A stretch of DNA of 64,000 bases, taken from positions 62,001-126,000 of the forward strand of contig NZ_VEVQ02000003.1 in the NCBI RefSeq assembly GCF_006491595.2, given 5' to 3'. This document shows, in pieces, positions 59,139-64,000 of this stretch (positions are counted from its first letter, which is position 1; each line of letters begins with the position of its first letter). The notes under the pieces are model-generated. The model did not search any database. It was not told the origin of the DNA and worked only from the letters and a program-made list of their open reading frames with translations. The DNA comes from Flavobacterium jejuense. GTDB lineage: Bacteria > Bacteroidota > Bacteroidia > Flavobacteriales > Flavobacteriaceae. The position numbers and the translations under genes were made by a program.

Positions 59139-61004
59139 ATGAATTACCTTTCAGTAGAAAATATATCTAAAGCTTACGGAGAACGCGTTTTATTTGACAA
59201 CGTTTCTTTTGGAATTAATAAAGACCAAAAAATAGCTTTTATTGCTAAAAATGGTTCTGGAAAAACCACCATCATGAACATGATTACGGGTTCAGATGAA
59301 CCAGATACAGGTCAAATTGTACTTCGTAAAGGGATAAATATGGCATTTTTGTCTCAAAACAATAATTTACAAGACGAATTAACTATTGAGGAAAGTATTT
59401 TTGCTTCTGACAATGACACGTTGAAAGTTATCGAAGCGTATGAAAAAGCATTAGAAAATCCAGAAGATGAAGAACTATACCAAAGAGCTTTTGATGACAT
59501 GGATCGTTACAATGCTTGGGATTTTGAAACGCAATACAAACAAATCTTATCCAAATTAAAACTAGAAGATTTAAAACTTAAAGTAAAAAATCTTTCAGGT
59601 GGACAAAAAAAACGTTTATCCTTAGCCATTATATTAATCAATCGCCCTGATCTATTAATTCTAGATGAGCCAACCAATCACTTAGACTTAGAAATGATTG
59701 AATGGTTAGAAGATTACTTTGCCAAAGAAAACATCACCTTATTCATGGTAACGCACGATCGTTTCTTTTTAGAACGCGTTTGTAATGAAATTATAGAATT
59801 AGACAACAATAAAGTATACCAATACAAAGGAAATTATTCCTACTATTTAGAGAAAAAAGAAGAACGAATTGCTTCTGAAAATGCTAGTGTAGACAAAGCA
59901 CAAAACTTATTTGTAAAAGAATTAGCTTGGATGCGTCGTCAACCAAAAGCAAGAACTACCAAATCCAAATCGCGTCAGGATGATTTCTACAAAATCAAAG
60001 AAAAAGCAGAAAGTCGCAGAAAAGAAAATGTGGTCGAATTAGAAATCAACATGGAAAGAATGGGTAGCAAAATCATTGAAATGGTTAAGGTTACTAAAAA
60101 ATTTCCTGAAAAAACAATCCTTGATGAATTCTCGTATTCTTTTCAACGTGGAGAACGCATAGGAATTATTGGTAAAAACGGTACAGGAAAATCCACTTTT
60201 TTAAATATCCTTACACAAACAATGCCTCCAGATTCTGGAAAAGTAATTATTGGAGATACTATCAAGATTGGGTATTATACGCAAAGCGGTATCAATCCTA
60301 AACCTGGTCAAAAAGTAATTGACATTATTAAAGAATATGGTGAATACATTCCATTAACCAAAGGAAGAATCATTTCAGCTTCCCAATTATTAGAACGTTT
60401 CTTATTTGATGCTAAAAAACAATATGATTTTGTAGAAAAATTAAGTGGTGGTGAATTAAAACGTTTATATTTATGTACGGTTTTAATTCAAAATCCGAAT
60501 TTCTTAATTCTTGATGAGCCAACAAACGATTTAGATATTGTTACTCTAAATGTACTAGAAAGTTTCTTATTAGATTATCCTGGTTGTTTATTAGTGGTAA
60601 GTCACGATAGATATTTCATGGATAAAATTGTAGATCACTTATTCGTTTTTAGAGGCGAAGGAAAAGTGGAAGATTTTCCAGGAAATTATTCTGATTTTAG
60701 AAGTTATGAAGATTCAGCAGAACCAAAAGAACTCAATAGTGTGAGTACAGAAAAAGTAAATTGGAAAGAAAAAAACACTACTTCAACTGGCTTATCTTTT
60801 AACGAACAAAAAGAATTCAATAAAATTGAACGCGAAATAAAAGATTTAGAGTTCGAAAAAGCTAAAATTGAAAAAGAATTCGCTGACGGAAAAGTAACAG
60901 ATGACAAAATAGAAGCCAAAGCAAACGAACTTCAGAAAGTTATTCAATCTCTAGAGCAAAAAGAAGAACGTTGGTTTGAACTTTCTTCAAAAATAGAAGA
61001 ATAA
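59139..61004 (+). CDS. ABC-F family ATPase, Uup-like
   Basis: 621 residues. Two ABC domains: first Walker A is AKNGSGKTT, signature LSGGQKKRLSLA and LLILDEPTNHLD; second is GKNGTGKST, LSGGELKRLYLC and FLILDEPTNDLD. The C-terminal about 75 residues form a charged coiled coil (KEFNKIEREIKDLEFEKAKIEKEF), which is characteristic of Uup and known there to bind DNA or branched structures. It probably acts on translation or genome stability, not transport. Confidence 0.92.
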   Translation: MNYLSVENISKAYGERVLFDNVSFGINKDQKIAFIAKNGSGKTTIMNMITGSDEPDTGQIVLRKGINMAFLSQNNNLQDELTIEESIFASDNDTLKVIEAYEKALENPEDEELYQRAFDDMDRYNAWDFETQYKQILSKLKLEDLKLKVKNLSGGQKKRLSLAIILINRPDLLILDEPTNHLDLEMIEWLEDYFAKENITLFMVTHDRFFLERVCNEIIELDNNKVYQYKGNYSYYLEKKEERIASENASVDKAQNLFVKELAWMRRQPKARTTKSKSRQDDFYKIKEKAESRRKENVVELEINMERMGSKIIEMVKVTKKFPEKTILDEFSYSFQRGERIGIIGKNGTGKSTFLNILTQTMPPDSGKVIIGDTIKIGYYTQSGINPKPGQKVIDIIKEYGEYIPLTKGRIISASQLLERFLFDAKKQYDFVEKLSGGELKRLYLCTVLIQNPNFLILDEPTNDLDIVTLNVLESFLLDYPGCLLVVSHDRYFMDKIVDHLFVFRGEGKVEDFPGNYSDFRSYEDSAEPKELNSVSTEKVNWKEKNTTSTGLSFNEQKEFNKIEREIKDLEFEKAKIEKEFADGKVTDDKIEAKANELQKVIQSLEQKEERWFELSSKIEE

Positions 61005-61021
61005 AAAATATTTATTTAAAC

Positions 61022-61069
61022 AAAATAAGCTCAATATTTACAATTATACTTAAATATTGAGCTTATTTT
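61022..61069. terminator. Long bidirectional terminator
   Basis: A 19-base perfect inverted repeat (AAAATAAGCTCAATATTTA and its complement) with a 10-base loop between the convergent Uup-like and roadblock-like genes. Confidence 0.9.
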
Positions 61070-61082
61070 TATTTTTAGCAAA

Positions 61083-61457
61083 CTAAAGTTTACCAGAAAG
61101 ACTATTTTTATACTTATTAAGTAAAGCTTTTGTCATACCTAAATTTGATTTTGTAGAATCAACAGCTAAATAAATAAAATATTGATTATCATCAGAAACA
61201 TCAACAATATGAAGCTGACTAGTCAATGTAATCATTATATTATCAATACTTTGGTTAAGATTTAGAGCTTCAATAGCTTTAAGTTTAGCTTTCACAACCT
61301 CAAGATTGTATGCAGCAGCTAATTCAGGATCGAAGTCTGCCAATACAGAGTCTGAATAATAAGAAATTCCACTTTTGATTTCTGTAACTGCAACAGCAAT
61401 ATATCCAGAAACATTCTTTTTCAATTCTTCTCCAAATTGGCTCAAAAAGTCCGACAT
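61083..61457 (-). CDS. Roadblock/LC7-like small protein
   Basis: 124 residues with no membrane segment or signal peptide. The order of elements, an N-terminal helix (SDFLSQFGEELKKNV), strand and helix (GYIAVAVTEIKSGISYYSD), a long helix, then IMITLTSQLHIVDVSDDNQYFIYLAVDSTK and a C-terminal helix (LGMTKALLNKYKNS), resembles the roadblock/LC7 fold found in MglB and Rag-GTPase partners. That is by eye only. It is divergent from an HTH gene with three TGAACA operator-like sites between them. Confidence 0.6.
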   Translation of the reverse strand: MSDFLSQFGEELKKNVSGYIAVAVTEIKSGISYYSDSVLADFDPELAAAYNLEVVKAKLKAIEALNLNQSIDNIMITLTSQLHIVDVSDDNQYFIYLAVDSTKSNLGMTKALLNKYKNSLSGKL

Positions 61458-61501
61458 AATTTTGATTTTTATTTAATTAATTAATTTTTAAATTTGCTTT
61501 A

Positions 61502-61560
61502 ATGAACAATTATTCATTTTTTTGAACAAATGTAAATTATTTTGAACAGTGTACAAATTT
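61502..61560. promoter_or_regulatory. Operator-like TGAACA array between divergent genes
   Basis: TGAACA occurs at 61503, 61523 and 61543, at an exact 20-base interval. The outer two lie in dyads: ATGAACAATTATTCAT (61502-61517, only the one base pair off-centre breaks it) and TTGAACAGTGTACAA (61542-61556, of the form TTGnACAnTGTnCAA). The array starts about 45 bases before the roadblock-like start and ends about 16 bases before the HTH start. Confidence 0.55.
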
Positions 61561-61575
61561 TAATCAACAATAGTA

Positions 61576-61917
61576 ATGGATAATTTTAACGAAGTAGGTA
61601 TTCGCTTTTATAAATACCTTAAAAAAAAGGGTTTAGGAGTAAACGACACTGCTAAAATTTTAGGATTATCCGGTAGTCAAATTAGCAATGTTAAAAATGG
61701 AAAAGTTTTTGGCACGGATAAAATGTACAAAATATTGAATGAATTTAAAGATTTAGATGCAAATTGGTTATTCAGAGGAATTTCAAATGAAATGCCAGAT
61801 ATTGACATTAATCATCTAGATTACATGATTGAATTACAAAAAGAAAGAATAATAGATTTAAAAAAAGAAAACGCTGTATTAAAGAGAGAAATAAGAGAAC
61901 TAAAAGAAAAAAAATAA
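61576..61917 (+). CDS. HTH transcriptional regulator with C-terminal coiled coil
   Basis: 113 residues. The N-terminal Cro/CI-type helix-turn-helix is at about 12-62 (KKKGLGVNDTAKILGLSGSQISNVKNGKVF), matching the XRE family; residues 78-113 form a leucine/charged coiled coil (YMIELQKERIIDLKKENAVLKREIRELKEK) for oligomerisation. No ligand-binding domain is present. It likely binds the TGAACA array upstream and may control both itself and the divergent roadblock-like gene. Confidence 0.85.
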   Translation: MDNFNEVGIRFYKYLKKKGLGVNDTAKILGLSGSQISNVKNGKVFGTDKMYKILNEFKDLDANWLFRGISNEMPDIDINHLDYMIELQKERIIDLKKENAVLKREIRELKEKK

Positions 61918-62016
61918 GCTTTACTACCTTTTTGACAATTCTTTTTTTTTGCAAAAAAACACTTAATAGAGTTTTTGTATCTTCGCTACCATTTTTAAAA
62001 ATCCATATGTAATAAA

Positions 62017-62844
62017 ATGGTCTTTCAAATAAAATCATACTTTAAATTTCTTCTAAATTCCAAAAATGAACATGGAGTTCATTCTCCTTTTATCTATGAT
62101 TTAGTTACCAAATGTTTCCACAACAAAACCAATTACCCTGAATATAGTATTCTAAAAAGCTACAGAAAAACCCTTTTAGAAAATAAAAACACTATCGAAG
62201 TAACCGATTTTGGAGCTGGTTCAAGAGTTTTTAAATCAAATACGAGACAAATTTCAAAGATTGCCAAAACAGCTGGGATCTCTCCAAAAAATGCCAAATT
62301 ACTTTTTAGAATTGTCACTTATTTTCAACCCAAAAACATTTTAGAAATTGGAACTTCATTAGGACTTGCAACTTCTTCTCTGTCATTAGGCGCTAAAAAT
62401 TCAAAAATAACAACTTTAGAAGGTTGTCCAAACACTTTGTCTGTTGCAAAAAATCATCTAAAAAATTCAACAATAAAAACCGAAAACATTGAATTTATAA
62501 CTACCGAATTCATACAATACCTTTCAACCTACAACACACAACCTACAACTTACAACTTCATCTACTTCGACGGCAACCATTCTAAAAAAGCAACTTTAGC
62601 CTATTTCGAATTACTTTTACCAACCACAAATAACGAAACTGTTTGGATATTCGACGACATTCATTGGTCAAAAGATATGGAAGAAGCATGGGAAATCATT
62701 AAAAACCATCCAAAAGTAAAAGTAACTATTGATACTTTTCAATGGGGAATTGTATTTTTTAGACAAGAGCAAATCAAAGAGCATTTCATTATCAACCCAA
62801 ATCCGACACTTAGTTCCATACTTTTTAAAAAAATTAGAATCTAA
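62017..62844 (+). CDS. Class I SAM-dependent methyltransferase
   Basis: 275 residues. Motif I is ILEIGTSLGLATSSLS, followed by a second acidic strand (ITTLEGCPNTLSVAK) and YFDGNHSKKATLAYFELL, an O-methyltransferase-like arrangement. The segment around residues 168-180 (QYLSTYNTQPTTYNFI) is encoded by a CTACAAC/ACAACC-rich stretch and looks like a repeat-derived insertion. The N-terminus SYFKFLLNSKNEHGVHSPFIYDLV is recurrent in Bacteroidetes relatives. The substrate is unknown. Confidence 0.83.
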   Translation: MVFQIKSYFKFLLNSKNEHGVHSPFIYDLVTKCFHNKTNYPEYSILKSYRKTLLENKNTIEVTDFGAGSRVFKSNTRQISKIAKTAGISPKNAKLLFRIVTYFQPKNILEIGTSLGLATSSLSLGAKNSKITTLEGCPNTLSVAKNHLKNSTIKTENIEFITTEFIQYLSTYNTQPTTYNFIYFDGNHSKKATLAYFELLLPTTNNETVWIFDDIHWSKDMEEAWEIIKNHPKVKVTIDTFQWGIVFFRQEQIKEHFIINPNPTLSSILFKKIRI

Positions 62845-62903
62845 CTGTAACAAATTGGTTAGTTTCTCTACTTATGGTTAGTTAAGAATTCAACTTTTCA
62901 GAA

Positions 62904-62924
62904 TTCTAAATTCTAAATTCTAAA
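62904..62924 (+). repeat. Heptanucleotide tandem repeat (TTCTAAA x3)
   Basis: Three perfect units of TTCTAAA, preceded by a dyad around GAATTC, end 5 bases before the ATG of the ABC ATPase gene. Confidence 0.85.
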
Positions 62925-62929
62925 TTGAA

Positions 62930-63643
62930 ATGGCACAACCAATTATTGATATTAAAGGGATTACAAGAGATTTTCCATTAGGAGACGAAATTATTAACGT
63001 TCTAAAAGGGATTGATTTAGTGATTAATAAAGGTGAATATGTAGCCTTAATGGGACCTTCAGGCTCTGGAAAATCTACCTTAATGAATCTTTTAGGTTGT
63101 CTAGACACTCCAACTTCAGGAACTTATATTTTAAATGGAAAAATAGTAAGTCAAATGCATGATGATGAATTGGCCGAAATTCGTAATAAAGAAATTGGTT
63201 TCGTTTTTCAAACCTTCAATTTAATGCCAAGAACTACGGCTCTAGATAATGTAGCTTTACCAATGGTTTATGCTGGTTTTTCAAAATCAGAAAGAAATGA
63301 AAGAGCTACTGAGGTTTTAACTCAAGTAGGTCTTGCTGATAGAATGGATCACAAACCCAACCAACTTTCAGGAGGGCAACGTCAACGTGTAGCTGTTGGT
63401 CGTGCATTGGTAAACAAACCAGCAATCATTCTTGCCGATGAGCCAACTGGAAACTTAGATAGTAAAACATCCGTAGAAATTATGGGACTTTTTAACGAAA
63501 TCCACGCAAATGGAAATACCGTTATTTTAGTAACTCACGAAGAAGACATTGCAGCGTATGCTCACCGAGTGATTCGTCTAAGAGATGGACTCATTGAAAG
63601 CGATACTATGAATACTAATATTCACATCCATGAAAAAATCTAA
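62930..63643 (+). CDS. ABC transporter ATP-binding protein (LolD/MacB type)
   Basis: 237 residues. Walker A is GPSGSGKST, the MacB-group Q-loop [18 protein letters not shown], signature [15 protein letters not shown], Walker [14 protein letters not shown] and H-loop VTHEED. This subgroup powers lipoprotein release or macrolide/peptide export. No permease is adjacent; the MacB-type permease at 27314-28555 is a possible partner. The next small gene overlaps its end by 14 bases. Confidence 0.93.
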   Translation: MAQPIIDIKGITRDFPLGDEIINVLKGIDLVINKGEYVALMGPSGSGKSTLMNLLGCLDTPTSGTYILNGKIVSQMHDDELAEIRNKEIGFVFQTFNLMPRTTALDNVALPMVYAGFSKSERNERATEVLTQVGLADRMDHKPNQLSGGQRQRVAVGRALVNKPAIILADEPTGNLDSKTSVEIMGLFNEIHANGNTVILVTHEEDIAAYAHRVIRLRDGLIESDTMNTNIHIHEKI

Positions 63644-63800
63644 ACTACTACTAGCTTTCGGGATTCTTACTTGTAGCATTTCTCAAATAATTTCTCGCTA
63701 TTTAAACACTGATGACTCGATCAAAGGACTTATAATGGGTTTTGGAATTGGACTTTTAATTATTGGAATACTTCAACTGAAAAGAACTTCAAAAATATAA
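63630..63800 (+). CDS. Small two-helix membrane protein
   Basis: 56 residues from ATG 63630 to TAA 63798-63800, starting [20 protein letters not shown] and with a second hydrophobic segment [16 protein letters not shown]. The start lies inside the end of the ABC ATPase gene, 14 bases before its stop, so the two are translationally coupled. It is too short for default ORF thresholds. Function unknown; the operon position suggests it works at the membrane with the ATPase. Confidence 0.65.
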   Translation: MKKSKLLLAFGILTCSISQIISRYLNTDDSIKGLIMGFGIGLLIIGILQLKRTSKI

Positions 63801-63844
63801 TATCGTATTAGAAGCAAATGGCTAGTGTTTTATCGGCTATCCTT

Positions 63845-63910
63845 ATTCCTGCTGTACATTCTATTTTTCAAAACCTTGCAGGTTTTAAAAAGATGCCATT
63901 CCCATCAGGG
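63845..63910 (+). repeat. Structured intergenic element, copy A
   Basis: ATTCCTGCTGTACATT (63845-63860), a hairpin AAAACCT-TGC-AGGTTTT (63870-63886) extended by TTTT/AAAA with one bulged C, and CATTCCCATCAGGG (63897-63910). The ends are identical to copy B at 11124-11219; the hairpin is unrelated. It starts 45 bases after the membrane protein stop and precedes the next gene's promoter. Confidence 0.75.
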
Positions 63911-63949
63911 CTAATGGGCTTTCCATTTTTTCTTTTGTTAGTAAGTCAG

Positions 63950-63957
63950 TATCTTTG
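63950..63957 (+). promoter_or_regulatory. Candidate -7 promoter element of the window-end gene
   Basis: TATCTTTG, full consensus, 18 bases before the ATG at 63976. Confidence 0.5.
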
Positions 63958-63975
63958 AAACACAAAACAAAATCA

Positions 63976-64000
63976 ATGACAAAAATTGCTTTACTGGCTT
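63976..64000 (+). CDS. Start of a gene continuing beyond the window
   Basis: ATG at 63976 opens a frame reading MTKIALLA before the window ends. A promoter-like TATCTTTG lies 18 bases upstream. Nothing can be said of its product. Confidence 0.4.

Noticed and set aside
63818..63958. 46-residue frame crossing structured element copy A (starting MASVLSAILIPAVHSIF)
   Set aside because: In copy B the corresponding frame is interrupted by stops, and the boxes are conserved at nucleotide level. The non-coding reading is better supported.

Overview
The window looks like a chromosomal segment of a Flavobacteriaceae bacterium, most likely Flavobacterium or a close relative. The DNA is strongly AT-rich, and many start codons are preceded by the Bacteroidetes -7 element TAnnTTTG. 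Several typical families or arrangements of this phylum occur: GIN/DUF2807 proteins beside a PspC protein, a 482-residue GAPDH with an N-terminal extension, DUF4295 beside rpmB/rpmG/ftsY, and a DnaJ with only two zinc-finger repeats. I saw no tRNA, rRNA, CRISPR array, insertion sequence or prophage. It reads as core genome with a few lineage-specific accessory genes.

Layout. 1-5 kb: the end of an unknown gene, a LURP-one/scramblase-like gene, then an ECF sigma factor, a one-TM anti-sigma-like protein, and exported proteins carrying TonB-plug-like and carboxypeptidase-regulatory-like modules. 5-9 kb: ABC-F ATPase, MFS transporter, YceI lipoprotein. 9-17 kb (minus strand): DUF2007, a single-domain DEAD-like ATPase, a sigma-54-type response regulator without HTH, an MscS channel, an ABC-2 exporter, a gene broken by two in-frame TAG codons, and grpE-dnaJ. 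17-25 kb: second YceI lipoprotein, TIGR01777 and DUF4442 genes, and a DUF4870-PadR-PspC-GIN-GIN envelope operon. 25-31 kb: trxB, hisS, a MacB-like permease, a GH12 lipoprotein, prmC, GNAT. 31-38 kb: ribD-HAD-EamA-YigZ, a YbgC-like thioesterase, and dnaA-LMW phosphatase-RsmI-like methylase.

38-44 kb (minus strand): lysozyme-like exported protein, and an operon dapF / 26-residue membrane peptide / GNAT / mltG / DUF2279, followed by an HtrA protease (plus) and a PagL-like lipid A deacylase (minus). 44-50 kb: long GAPDH, DUF721 (DciA-like), a lipoprotein, a serine hydrolase, and a c-type heme lipoprotein. 50-57 kb (minus strand): rpmB-rpmG-DUF4295-ftsY, cinA, Hpt, FAH, DnaQ-type exonuclease, 2-oxoacid dehydrogenase E2, GT2. 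57-64 kb: CocE-like hydrolase, Uup-like ABC-F, a divergent roadblock-like/HTH pair, a methyltransferase, a LolD/MacB-type ATPase, a 56-residue membrane protein, and the start of a further gene.

The least explained signals are non-coding or cryptic. One is a structured intergenic element present twice, with identical 16-nt and 14-nt ends around unrelated hairpins. A second is a TGAACA array at exact 20-bp spacing between a roadblock-like gene and an HTH regulator. Others are the TAG-interrupted gene, a bidirectional terminator hidden inside a coding sequence, and short-period tandem repeats scattered in intergenic DNA. All functional calls come from reading sequence and translations; no database search was run.
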